Assembly (NCBI GenBank): GCA_963808775.1
Contig: CAWEGR010000004.1
Span: 558,001-622,000, forward strand
Source: JACVRW01 sp963808775
GTDB lineage: Bacteria > Actinomycetota > Thermoleophilia > Solirubrobacterales > Thermoleophilaceae
DNA length: 64,000 bases
Reading direction: 5' to 3'
Shown here: piece after piece, positions 35,221 through 42,233 of the stretch
Position numbering within the stretch: the stretch's first letter is position 1
How the letters are laid out: every line of letters begins with the position of its first letter
Program-made: the position numbers and the translations under genes
Notes under the pieces: model-generated
Seen by the model: the letters and a program-made list of their open reading frames with translations, nothing else
Database searches by the model: none
What the model was told of the DNA's origin: nothing

Positions 35221-36405
35221 CTATCGGACCGCTGGTTGCTTGTCGGGGTTCCAGGAAAGGGCGTACTCCGGCTTGTCGATCTCCCGCCAGAGGGTCGACA
35301 GCCGCAGCGGGCGGAAGGTGTCCCACATCACGGCGAGCTCGTCGGTCGAGGACTTGCCGAGCGCCTTCTCGACCGCTCCGGGCTGCGGCCCGTGCGGCAG
35401 CCCCGACGGGTGGAGCGTGATGCAGCCCACCTCGACGCCCTTGCGCGCCGCGTAGTCGCCCGCGGCGTAGAACATGACCTCCTCGGACTGGATGTTCGAG
35501 TGGTGGTAGGGCAGCGTGACCGCCTCCGGGTCCCAGTCGAGCATCCGTGGCGCGAACGTGCAGATCACGAAGTTCGGCCCCTGGAAGGTCTGGTGCGCCG
35601 GCGGCGGCAGGTGGAAGCGGCCCGCGCGCGGCTCGAAGTCGTCCGCGTTGAAGGTGTACGGCCACACGTAGCCGTCCCAGCCGACCACGTCGAACGGATG
35701 GCGGTCGAGCACGTACTCCTGGAAGCCGTCGCGCACGCGGACGGTGACCGCGTACTCGCCCTCCTCGTCGAAGGTCTCGAGCTCCTCCGGCGGGTGGAAG
35801 TCGCGCTGCGAGAACGGCGAGTGCTCGAGCAGCTGGCCGTAGCGGTTGCGGTAGCGGTTCGGCGTCTCGATCTCGCCGGGGGTGTGGAAGCAGAGCCAGA
35901 ACTGCTCCTCGCCCTCCGGCAGCTCGAACGAGTGCGTGGTGCCGCGCGGGATCACGACGTAGTCGCGCTCGCGGAACGGCACGCGGCCGAACACGGTGCG
36001 CAGCACGCCGCGCCCGCGGTGGATGTAGAGGACCTCGTCGCCCTCGCCGTTGCGGTAGAAGCCGTCGAGCTCCTCCGTCGGCTTGGCGGTCGAGACCTCG
36101 ATGTCGCCGTTCCACATCAGGAGCCGGCGGCTCGAGAGCGGGTCGCCCCCGGTGGCGATCGGGTTCGCGTCCGCGAGCCGGTGCACGTGGGCGTCCGGCA
36201 CCCACTCCTCGCGCTCGATGGCGCGGAAGCCGCCGACCTCGTCGAGACGGCAGGGCGACTGCAGGTGGAGCAGGATCGACTCGTTGCCCGAGAAGCCCTC
36301 GTAGCCCATGACCTCCTCGACGAGCAGCGGCGAGGCCGACGAGCCGTTGCGGCGCACCTGCACGTGCCGCTTCGGCGGAATCTGTCCGAGCGTCGCGTAG
36401 CGCAT
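35221..36405 (-). CDS. hmgA: Homogentisate 1,2-dioxygenase
   Basis: A 394-residue cupin-type Fe2+ dioxygenase. Motifs are YIHRGRGVLRTVFGRVPFRE, IPRGTTHSFELPEG, PYHHSNIQSEEVMFYAAGDY and LHPSGLPHGPQPG, with the His and Glu iron ligands of HGD. It cleaves the ring of homogentisate to maleylacetoacetate in tyrosine and phenylalanine degradation. It belongs to the shorter bacterial clade. Its ATG overlaps the TGA of the HPD gene, so the two steps are translated together. No maleylacetoacetate isomerase or fumarylacetoacetase is in the window. Confidence 0.88.
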   Translation of the reverse strand: MRYATLGQIPPKRHVQVRRNGSSASPLLVEEVMGYEGFSGNESILLHLQSPCRLDEVGGFRAIEREEWVPDAHVHRLADANPIATGGDPLSSRRLLMWNGDIEVSTAKPTEELDGFYRNGEGDEVLYIHRGRGVLRTVFGRVPFRERDYVVIPRGTTHSFELPEGEEQFWLCFHTPGEIETPNRYRNRYGQLLEHSPFSQRDFHPPEELETFDEEGEYAVTVRVRDGFQEYVLDRHPFDVVGWDGYVWPYTFNADDFEPRAGRFHLPPPAHQTFQGPNFVICTFAPRMLDWDPEAVTLPYHHSNIQSEEVMFYAAGDYAARKGVEVGCITLHPSGLPHGPQPGAVEKALGKSSTDELAVMWDTFRPLRLSTLWREIDKPEYALSWNPDKQPAVR

Positions 36406-37553
36406 CAGAGGTTCCCCCGCAGCTCCTGCTCGCGCTCGATCGCCTCGAACAGGGCCTTGAAGTTGCCCTCCCCGAAGCCGCGGGCGCCGTGGCGCTCGAT
36501 GATCTCGAAGAACACCGTCGGCCTGTCGCCGGTCGGCTTCGTGAAGATCTGGAGCAGGTAGCCCTCGTCGTCGCGGTCCACGAGGATCCCGAGCCTGCGC
36601 AGGTCCTCGATGTCCTCTTCGATCTCCCCGATGCGGCCCGGCACCTCCTCGTAATAGGACTCCGGGATCGTCAGGAACTCGACGCCGCGCGCGCGCAGCT
36701 CGGACACGCAGCGCACGATGTCGCGCGTGGCGACGGCGATGTGCTGGGCGCCCGCGCCGTTGTAGTACTCGATGTACTCCTCGATCTGCGACTTGCGCTT
36801 GCCCTCGGCGGGCTCGTTGATCGGGAACTTGAGCCGGCCGCTGCCGTCCGTGACGACCTTCGACATGAGGGCCGAGTACTCCGTCGAGATCGCCTCGTCG
36901 GAGAAGTGGATCATCTCCGTCATGCCGAAGACGCGCTCGTAGTAGTGGACCCACTCCTCCATGTGGCCGAGCTCGACGTTGCCGACGATGTGGTCGATGC
37001 CCATCAGCATCATCGACTCGGGGTCGCGGGGGAGCTCCGCGCGCCGCTCGAAGCCGGGCAGGAAGGCGCCGCGGTAGTCCTCGCGCTCGACGAACAGGTG
37101 CAGCGTGTCGCCGTAGGTCTCGACCGCGGAGAGCTGGACGCGCCCGTGCTCGTCCTCGAGCGACCAGGGCGTCTTGACCCCGCGGGCGCCGTGGGCGACG
37201 GCGTGCTCGTAGGCGGCCGCCGCGTCCGGGACGCTCAGAGCGATCTTGTGGACGCCGTCCCCGTGGCGGGCGTGGTGGTCCGCGATCTCGTCGCCGCCCT
37301 TGAGCGTGCCGGTGAGCACCAGGCGGATGCGGCCCTGCTCGAGCACGTGCGAGACGCGGTCGCGCCGGCCCGTCTCGAGCCCGCTGTACGCCGTCCGCGT
37401 GAAGCCGAAGGCGTGCTCGAAGTAGAAGGCGGCCTGCGCCGCGTTGCCCACGTAGAGCTCCACGTGGTCGATGCCGTGGATCGGCATGCGGTCGTTCTCC
37501 TGCACGGGCGGAGTCACGGTGCCCGGCGTTGGCGCGAGCTGCTCGGTCGCCAT
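36405..37553 (-). CDS. hppD: 4-hydroxyphenylpyruvate dioxygenase
   Basis: A 382-residue vicinal-oxygen-chelate protein with two glyoxalase-like halves. Iron ligands lie in MGIDHIVGNV, AQHIAVATRD and VFFEIIERHGARGFGEGNFK, the usual His-His-Glu set. It converts 4-hydroxyphenylpyruvate to homogentisate, the substrate of the downstream overlapping dioxygenase. A GGAG ribosome site precedes the ATG at 37553. The gene is divergent from an Lrp/AsnC regulator across a 96-bp gap with inverted repeats, so regulation by aromatic amino acids is likely. Confidence 0.92.
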   Translation of the reverse strand: MATEQLAPTPGTVTPPVQENDRMPIHGIDHVELYVGNAAQAAFYFEHAFGFTRTAYSGLETGRRDRVSHVLEQGRIRLVLTGTLKGGDEIADHHARHGDGVHKIALSVPDAAAAYEHAVAHGARGVKTPWSLEDEHGRVQLSAVETYGDTLHLFVEREDYRGAFLPGFERRAELPRDPESMMLMGIDHIVGNVELGHMEEWVHYYERVFGMTEMIHFSDEAISTEYSALMSKVVTDGSGRLKFPINEPAEGKRKSQIEEYIEYYNGAGAQHIAVATRDIVRCVSELRARGVEFLTIPESYYEEVPGRIGEIEEDIEDLRRLGILVDRDDEGYLLQIFTKPTGDRPTVFFEIIERHGARGFGEGNFKALFEAIEREQELRGNL

Positions 37554-37581
37554 CGGTCTCCTCTCTCGGGTTCTCTAGCTT

Positions 37582-37640
37582 AATGATTCCGCCGGATCAG
37601 CGTCCCGACAACATCGATCCGTTGCAGAAGTGCAATCATT
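37582..37640. promoter_or_regulatory. Inverted repeats in hppD-Lrp divergent promoter
   Basis: Inside the gap, TTGCA-GAAG-TGCAA (37622-37635) is a perfect palindrome with a 4-bp centre. AATGATT (37582-37588) and AATCATT (37634-37640) form a wider inverted pair about 50 bp apart. Such phased, AT-richer repeats fit an Lrp/AsnC site, which often binds as an octamer over extended DNA. The position suits both autoregulation and control of hppD-hmgA. Confidence 0.5.
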
Positions 37641-37649
37641 CAGGCCTCT

Positions 37650-38078
37650 ATGGACGAGACCGATCGACGAATCGTTGCGCTGCTGCGGGAGAACGCCCGC
37701 CGCTCCTTCGCGGACATCGGCTCGCACGTGCATCTGTCGGCCCCGGCGGTCAAGCGCCGCATCGACCGGCTCGAGGCCGACGGCGTCATCCAGGGATACA
37801 CGGCGGTGGTCGATCCGCGCGCGTACGGCTGGCACGCGGAGGCGTTCGTCGACCTCTACTGCGAGGGCCGCATGCCCGCCGACGCGATCCGCGCCGCCGT
37901 CGAGGGCGAGCCGGGCGTGGCGTCCGCGCACACGGTGGCCGGCGAGGCGAGCGCGCTCCTGCACGTGAAGGCGCGCGACACCCAGGACCTCGAGCTCTGC
38001 CTCGAGCGCATCCGCGCCACCGACGGCATCAGCCGCACGGTGACGGAGGTCGTGCTCTCGACGCTGTTCGAGCGCTAG
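37650..38078 (+). CDS. Lrp/AsnC family transcriptional regulator
   Basis: A 142-residue protein. The N-terminal HTH (residues about 4-50) reads DETDRRIVALLRENARRSFA and LSAPAVKRRIDRLEADGVI. The C-terminal RAM ligand domain contains GEASALLHVKARDTQDLE. Lrp/AsnC proteins bind amino acids and act as multimers. The divergent location next to the homogentisate pathway suggests tyrosine- or phenylalanine-responsive control. Its TAG overlaps the convergent acidic protein gene's stop (CTAG). Confidence 0.9.
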   Translation: MDETDRRIVALLRENARRSFADIGSHVHLSAPAVKRRIDRLEADGVIQGYTAVVDPRAYGWHAEAFVDLYCEGRMPADAIRAAVEGEPGVASAHTVAGEASALLHVKARDTQDLELCLERIRATDGISRTVTEVVLSTLFER

Positions 38079-38407
38079 CCCCCGCTCGTGGTGTCGGGCT
38101 CCTCGTCCTCGAGCTCGTCCGGCTCGCCGTAGACGGCGCCGGCGTCGCCCGCGTCCTCCTCGGGCGGGAACTCCTCGTCGAGCGGCGAGTGCCGGTGCTC
38201 GCCGTGTGTGGCGGCTTCGATCAGCTCCCTCTCCGCATCCTCGAAGCCCTCGGCCACGCCCTCGCCGGCCTCCTCGAGCGGCCGGTGTGCCTCATCGGTG
38301 TCGTAGTCGGGCCCGCGGCCCCCGATCCTGGCTGCCTCGGCAGCCGCCGCCTCCTCCTCGTGGCGCTCCAGATCGTCGTCGCCCGGCCGTTCAGCGTTCA
38401 TGGTCAT
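38075..38407 (-). CDS. Acidic hypothetical protein
   Basis: A 108-110-residue, very acidic, Ala/Glu/Asp-rich protein without hydrophobic segments. It includes DDDLERHEEEAAAAEAARIG and ends DELEDEEPDTTSGG. I do not recognise a family, and it is probably disordered. Two ATGs lie six bases apart (38407 and 38401). The start overlaps the 3' end of the upstream SDR gene by 11-17 bp, so it may be co-translated with it. Confidence 0.55.
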   Translation of the reverse strand: MTMNAERPGDDDLERHEEEAAAAEAARIGGRGPDYDTDEAHRPLEEAGEGVAEGFEDAERELIEAATHGEHRHSPLDEEFPPEEDAGDAGAVYGEPDELEDEEPDTTSGG

Positions 38408-39290
38408 CCTCCGGCTGTACCCCGCCTCCGTGGTGCGAATCCTCGTGGCGCTCCTCCGCCAGCGGCCTCCCCTCGGCGTCGGCCATCCCGCCGGGCGGCC
38501 AGGCGCCGAACCAGTTGTCGCGTGCGCCGTCGATCGTCAGAACGGCCCCCGACACATAGTCGCCTGCCGGCGACGCGAGGTAGGCCACGAGCCATGCGAA
38601 TTCCTCCTCCGTTCCGAGCCGGCCCAGCGGGACCGTGCCGGCCACTCCCTCGACCACCGGGCGAGGGTATTTCGTCATCAGCGTGTCGGTCGCGAAGTGG
38701 CCGGCGGCCACGGCGGTCAGGCGGATCCCGAAGCGCGCCCACTCGATCGAGAGCACGCGGGTGAGGTTCTCGACCGCGGCGCGCGCCGCCGACGAGTGCG
38801 CCATGCCGGGGAGGCCGTGATGCGGCGAGAGCGTGACGTTCACGATCTTGCCTCCGCGGGGATTCCCGTCGCGCCCGCCCGGGATCATCGCGCGCGTGGC
38901 GACCGCGTGGGTCATCAGCCAGGTGCCCTCGACGTTCAGCCGGATCACCGTGCGGAAGCCCTTCGGCGTGATGTCCTCGGCCGGCGTGAGGTACTGCCCG
39001 CCCGCGTTGTTCACGAGCAGGTCGATCCGGCCGTGGCGCTCGAGCACGCCGTCCACGAGCGAGCCGACCTCGTCCTCCTCGCGGATGTCGCACGTCACGG
39101 CCTCGACCCGGCCGCCCTCCGCGCTCGCGGCGGTCTCCTCGAGCGGCTCCGGGCGCCGGCCGCAGACGACCACGCGGGCGCCCAGCGCGGCGAGCTCGAG
39201 CGCCGACGCCCGGCCGAGGCCCGAGCCGCCACCACTCACGATCGCCACCTGGCCGTCGAGCAGGCCAGGCTGGAAGAGCTTCGAGGGCAT
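38391..39290 (-). CDS. SDR family oxidoreductase, trans-2-enoyl-CoA reductase (PECR)-like
   Basis: A 299-residue protein. It has the cofactor motif VSGGGSGLGRASALELAALG and LLVNNAGGQYLTPAEDI. Where classical SDRs have YxxxK it reads HSSAARAAVENLTRVLSIEW, closely matching the HSGAARAGV motif of peroxisomal trans-2-enoyl-CoA reductase. It therefore probably reduces enoyl-CoA with NADPH rather than acting as an alcohol dehydrogenase. The C-terminus is His/Glu-rich (EERHEDSHHGGG). The ATG at 39290 precedes the cofactor fold by about 16 residues. Confidence 0.8.
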   Translation of the reverse strand: MPSKLFQPGLLDGQVAIVSGGGSGLGRASALELAALGARVVVCGRRPEPLEETAASAEGGRVEAVTCDIREEDEVGSLVDGVLERHGRIDLLVNNAGGQYLTPAEDITPKGFRTVIRLNVEGTWLMTHAVATRAMIPGGRDGNPRGGKIVNVTLSPHHGLPGMAHSSAARAAVENLTRVLSIEWARFGIRLTAVAAGHFATDTLMTKYPRPVVEGVAGTVPLGRLGTEEEFAWLVAYLASPAGDYVSGAVLTIDGARDNWFGAWPPGGMADAEGRPLAEERHEDSHHGGGVQPEDDHER

Positions 39291-39317
39291 GGCGGCGGCA
39301 GCGTAACGCCGCGCGTG

Positions 39318-39333
39318 CTTAGGCAACCCTAAG
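39318..39333. promoter_or_regulatory. CTTAGG-N4-CCTAAG palindrome
   Basis: A perfect 6-bp inverted repeat with a 4-bp centre, 7 bp upstream of a TACAGT -10 candidate, so it overlaps the expected -35. TTAGG/CCTAA half-sites recall DtxR/IdeR iron boxes, but the spacing differs from the canonical 19-bp box. Confidence 0.5.
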
Positions 39334-39340
39334 AGGGTGC

Positions 39341-39346
39341 TACAGT
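39341..39346 (+). promoter_or_regulatory. Candidate -10 (TACAGT) for leaderless transcript
   Basis: TACAGT ends 8 nt before the GTG at 39355 of the small Cys-rich gene, with no Shine-Dalgarno between. Confidence 0.4.
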
Positions 39347-39354
39347 CCCGCGCC

Positions 39355-39552
39355 GTGCCGCCCCTGAAGTGCTGCCGATCGACACCGCGCTGCCGCAACT
39401 GCCCGGCGCGCACGATCCAGGACGACAGGGTGCTCGCGGCGCTCGGGCTGCCGACCGACCCCCGCCCGGACCAGGCGCGCCTGCTCTGCCTGCCGCCCAG
39501 CCTGCACAAGTACGCGCCGCTGCTCGAGCGGCGCGAGGCCGAGCCCGTCTAG
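39355..39552 (+). CDS. Small Cys-rich protein (CCR-CRNCP motif)
   Basis: A 65-residue protein with a GTG start. The N-terminus has five cysteines in KCCRSTPRCRNCP, a possible metal or cluster site, followed by RLLCLPPSLHKYAPLLERRE. Similar short cysteine-cluster proteins occur in actinobacteria, without known function. A -10-like TACAGT and a TTAGG/CCTAA palindrome precede it. Its stop codon forms CTAG with a duplicated remnant of the ferritin 3' end. Confidence 0.6.
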   Translation: MPPLKCCRSTPRCRNCPARTIQDDRVLAALGLPTDPRPDQARLLCLPPSLHKYAPLLERREAEPV

Positions 39553-39578
39553 CCGCCGAGCGACTGGCCGTCGCGGGC
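39549..39578. repeat. Duplicated ferritin 3'-end remnant (copy A)
   Basis: Positions 39553-39578 match 39771-39796 at 25 of 26 bases. Read on the minus strand it encodes ARDGQSLGG plus TAG, against ARDGKSLGGD plus TAG in the real ferritin gene. The remnant keeps the reading frame and stop, and differs by one base and a 3-nt codon. Its TAG overlaps the stop of the Cys-rich gene as CTAG, the convergent arrangement seen five more times in this window. Confidence 0.75.
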
Positions 39579-39616
39579 AGGCCGACCCGCTTGTGCGAAT
39601 CGTCCTATCGACGTTG

Positions 39617-39764
39617 CGGCCGGAACCGTGCGCGCGCCCCGTGCGCGGGTGGCCGAGGCAAGGCAAACTTTCGCGCCCCGAGCTCTGCGAGGGGATGCGA
39701 AAGGAAACTTGCCCGGACAGGACCCGCGCCCTGGGCAGACCGACCCGGCGCCGATTGGGCTGCC
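39617..39764 (+). ncRNA. Candidate structured RNA: three consecutive stem-loops
   Basis: Stem 1 (39617-39655) pairs CGGCC with GGCCG and CCGUGCGC with GUGCGCGG. Stem 2 (39662-39713) pairs GGCAA/UUGCC, CUUUCGC/GCGAAAG and CCCC/GGGG around an 11-nt loop. Stem 3 (39734-39764) pairs GGCAG/CUGCC and CCGA/UUGG. Stems 1 and 3 need G-U wobbles that exist only on the plus strand, which favours a plus-strand RNA. It lies between convergent genes and is bounded by ferritin-tail repeats. No known riboswitch or RNA family was recognised; a bidirectional terminator is the simple alternative. Confidence 0.45.
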
Positions 39765-39796
39765 TAGTCCCCGCCGAGCGACTTGCCGTCGCGGGC
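39764..39796. repeat. Ferritin 3' end, parent copy of the duplicated segment (copy B)
   Basis: The last codons and stop of the ferritin gene. 39771-39796 is the partner of 39553-39578 (25 of 26 bases). Each copy contains a small hairpin, GCGAC/GTCGC with a 5-nt loop. Confidence 0.75.
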
Positions 39797-40261
39797 GAGG
39801 AACTCCTCGATCATCATCGGGTACTCGCTCACGCGATCGGCCACCTGGAGCAGCGCCTCCATCGTGGCCTCCTCCTCGACCTGCTCGTCCACGAACCACT
39901 GCATGAAGCTCTCGCTCGCGTAGTCGTTCGTCTCGCGCGCGATCTCGAACAGCTTCCCGATCTGCACGGTGACCTTCCGCTCGTTCTCGAGCGCAAGCCG
40001 GATCGGCTCGACGACGTCCGAGAAGCTCGCGCGCGGCTCCGGGATCGAGCCGAGCCGCAGCGTCGAGTTCGTGTCGCGCAGGTAGCCGATCATCTTCATC
40101 GCGTGCTCGCGCTCCTCGTCCGCCTGGCCGTAGAAGAACTTGGCGAGCCGCGGGTACGTCTCGATGTCGTAGTACGCGGCCACCGCCGTGTACTGGTGGG
40201 CGGCGGCCAGCTCACGGCCGATCTGGTCGTTCAGCTCGTCGACGAAGCGCTCGGAGGGCAT
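39764..40261 (-). CDS. Ferritin (FtnA type)
   Basis: A 165-residue non-haem ferritin. All di-iron and third-site ligands fall at the FtnA positions: E17, E50, H53 (DEEREHAM), E94 (LENERK) and E126-Q127 (VDEQVEEE). It forms a 24-subunit iron-storage shell that oxidises Fe2+. The ATG at 40261 lies 11 bp from the carotenoid oxygenase gene on the same strand. A fragment of its 3' end recurs 215 bp downstream. An iron-box-like palindrome is found near the convergent Cys-rich gene but not in front of this gene. Confidence 0.93.
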   Translation of the reverse strand: MPSERFVDELNDQIGRELAAAHQYTAVAAYYDIETYPRLAKFFYGQADEEREHAMKMIGYLRDTNSTLRLGSIPEPRASFSDVVEPIRLALENERKVTVQIGKLFEIARETNDYASESFMQWFVDEQVEEEATMEALLQVADRVSEYPMMIEEFLARDGKSLGGD

Positions 40262-40271
40262 GCGGCGAAGG

Positions 40272-41678
40272 CTACCCGCGCAGGAACTGTCCGTGGAAGC
40301 CGAACGGGATGTGATGGGGCGCATCCGCCCGCGCGAGCTCCTCGAGCGTGGCCGCGTCGAGCACGAGCAGGAACGAGTGGCCGGCCTGCGCGTCGAGCAC
40401 CACCGAGAGGATCACCCCGGCGTCCTCGGCGTCCGCTCCCGGGTCGCGCACGAACACCGGCTCGCCGGGGAAGCAGCCGGGCGCGCTCCACTCGAGGCGC
40501 GTGCCGTCGCGGACCCCGACCTTGACGAGCCGGTCCATCCAGCCCTCGCCGTAGCCCGCGAACCAGGCGAAGCCGTAGTCGCGGCCGTTGCGGCGCGAGT
40601 AGTCGATGCGCGGCAGCTCGACGTTGTGCCCGCCGGGCAGCGCCGACCACGACACCCCGCCGCCGTCGAGGTCGAGCTCGTAGCGGCGCAGCTCGGTCGG
40701 CGGCAGCGTCCCGCGCGGCCCGTGCTCGCCGAGGTAGAGCGCGTCGATGATCGAGGGATCGTCGAACGCCACGAGGTCGATCACGAGCGACCCGTCGCGC
40801 TCGAACGCGTTGACGTGGTGGAAGCAGAAGAAGGCCTCGGTCTCGAACGTGCCGCGGTGCGTGCCGCTCGCCCGGTCGAAGACCTGGAAGCGCGTGCCCT
40901 GCTCCGGCCGCCACTCGTAGTTCTGGATGAAGGCCTTGCCCGACAGCGCGAGCTTCAGCGGATTCGCGCGCAGCGGGTACTCGGCGAGCACGAGGTGCCG
41001 CTCGCTCATCGCGAACGCGTGCATGTAGGCGGGCTCCTTGACCGGCATGCGCGCGATCACCCGGCGCTCGCTCGACCCCGCGGGCAGGCCGTAGAGCACG
41101 TACTCGCTCGTGCGGCTGAAGCGCGCGACGTAGTTCACGAGCTCGTCGCGCTCGGGGTCGTGGTGCGGGTGGGCGGTCGTCACGTGCGCTCGCAGGCCGT
41201 CGCCGAACTCGAACGGGCCGACCGTCTCGAGCGAGTCCGGATCGAACTCGATCGGCAGCGGCGTCTCCGTCATCGCGATGTAGCGCTCGCCGATGCGTGC
41301 GAGGTTGACGTTCGGGTTGTCCGTGACCTCGGGCGAGAAGAGCGACTGCACGCGCTTGAAGATGCCCTTGCAGGGATCCGTGCCGAAACCGCCGGCGACC
41401 CGCCCGTCGCCCCGCCGCTCCCAGGAGCGGCTGCGGATGAAACGGCTCGCGTAGGACACGCGCCCGTCCTCGAAGCCGAACCGGTTCAGCATCGCGAGCC
41501 CGTCGAACCAGTGGTCCGCCACGTCGAGCTGCGCCGGGGTCACCCGGACGAGCGCGCCGCGCAGCCACGCGGGCAGCTCGCCGCGCACGGGGACCGAGTC
41601 GAGCGCGGTCTCCTCATCGAGGCTCGTGAAGCCGAGCGAGTGGTCCGTCGCCTGAGTCTGCGAGAGTGCGGTCGCCAT
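40272..41678 (-). CDS. Carotenoid cleavage oxygenase (RPE65 family)
   Basis: A 468-residue seven-bladed propeller enzyme of normal length. The four iron-binding histidines lie in TTAHPHHDPERD, PAYMHAFAMSERH, FFCFHHVNAFERD and the C-terminal GFHGQFLRG. WFDGLAMLNRF and GTDPCKGIFKR are also family motifs. It cleaves a double bond of carotenoids, apocarotenoids or a stilbene-like substrate with O2. It is divergent from a PadR-type regulator across 35 bp, which probably controls it, and ferritin follows downstream. Confidence 0.9.
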   Translation of the reverse strand: MATALSQTQATDHSLGFTSLDEETALDSVPVRGELPAWLRGALVRVTPAQLDVADHWFDGLAMLNRFGFEDGRVSYASRFIRSRSWERRGDGRVAGGFGTDPCKGIFKRVQSLFSPEVTDNPNVNLARIGERYIAMTETPLPIEFDPDSLETVGPFEFGDGLRAHVTTAHPHHDPERDELVNYVARFSRTSEYVLYGLPAGSSERRVIARMPVKEPAYMHAFAMSERHLVLAEYPLRANPLKLALSGKAFIQNYEWRPEQGTRFQVFDRASGTHRGTFETEAFFCFHHVNAFERDGSLVIDLVAFDDPSIIDALYLGEHGPRGTLPPTELRRYELDLDGGGVSWSALPGGHNVELPRIDYSRRNGRDYGFAWFAGYGEGWMDRLVKVGVRDGTRLEWSAPGCFPGEPVFVRDPGADAEDAGVILSVVLDAQAGHSFLLVLDAATLEELARADAPHHIPFGFHGQFLRG

Positions 41679-41683
41679 GCTCC

Positions 41684-41697
41684 AGACTGTACCGTCT
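41684..41697. promoter_or_regulatory. Palindrome in carotenoid oxygenase-PadR gap
   Basis: AGACTGTACCGTCT is symmetrical at 12 of 14 positions about a GTAC centre. It sits in the 35-bp divergent gap, directly upstream of the oxygenase ATG. It is a candidate PadR operator. Confidence 0.35.
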
Positions 41698-41713
41698 ATC
41701 TTGGACTAACGCG

Positions 41714-42233
41714 TTGCGCCTCACCCCGACCTCCTACATCGTGCTCGGTCTGCTCGAGTGGACGGGCGAGGCGACGCCCTACCGGCTCAAGGGGATCGTC
41801 GCCCAGTCGGTCGGCAACTTCTGGACCCTCCAGCACGCCCAGCTCTACACGGAGCCCGAGCGGCTCGCGGCGGGCGGGTACGTCACGGAGACGCGCGAGC
41901 GCGGAGGGCGCCGGCGCAAGCTCTACGCGATCACCCGCAGCGGGCCGCGAGGCCCTGCGCGAGTGGCGCGGCGAGCCCACGGGCGCGATCGCCGAGCTGC
42001 GCGACCAGGCGATCCTCAAGCTGTTCTTCGGCGCCGACCCGGCGGCGCTCGGCCCAGCGCAGGTCGAGACCCACGAGGCGAAGCTGCGCGAGTACGAGGA
42101 GATCCGCGCGGGCTTCACGGCGGACACGCCGCGCGGCGTGCGGCTCGCCCTCGACGCGGGCATCGAGCACGAGAGCCATCTGATCGGCTGGTGGAAGCAG
42201 GCTATGGTGGCGCCCGATGGCGACGGCAGCTGA
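41714..42233 (+). CDS. PadR family transcriptional regulator, +1 frameshift
   Basis: About 173 residues with a TTG start. The winged HTH reads LTPTSYIVLGLLEWTGEATP, FWTLQHAQLYTEPERLAAGG and RRKLYAITRSG. The frame breaks at about 41953 in GGGCCGCG. After one skipped base it continues GREALREWRGEPTGAIAELR and the helical C-terminal domain ending HESHLIGWWKQAM. Length 3n+1. PadR proteins repress genes for phenolic or lipophilic compound handling. It overlaps the following metallo-beta-lactamase gene by 17 bp and diverges from the carotenoid oxygenase. Confidence 0.78.

Noticed and set aside
39617..39764. A c-di-GMP, c-di-AMP, cobalamin or RNase P-type RNA
   Set aside because: Some words such as GGCAAAC and GCGAAAGGAAAC recall known RNAs, but the conserved cores and junctions of those families are not present. 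It is kept only as an unclassified structured RNA.
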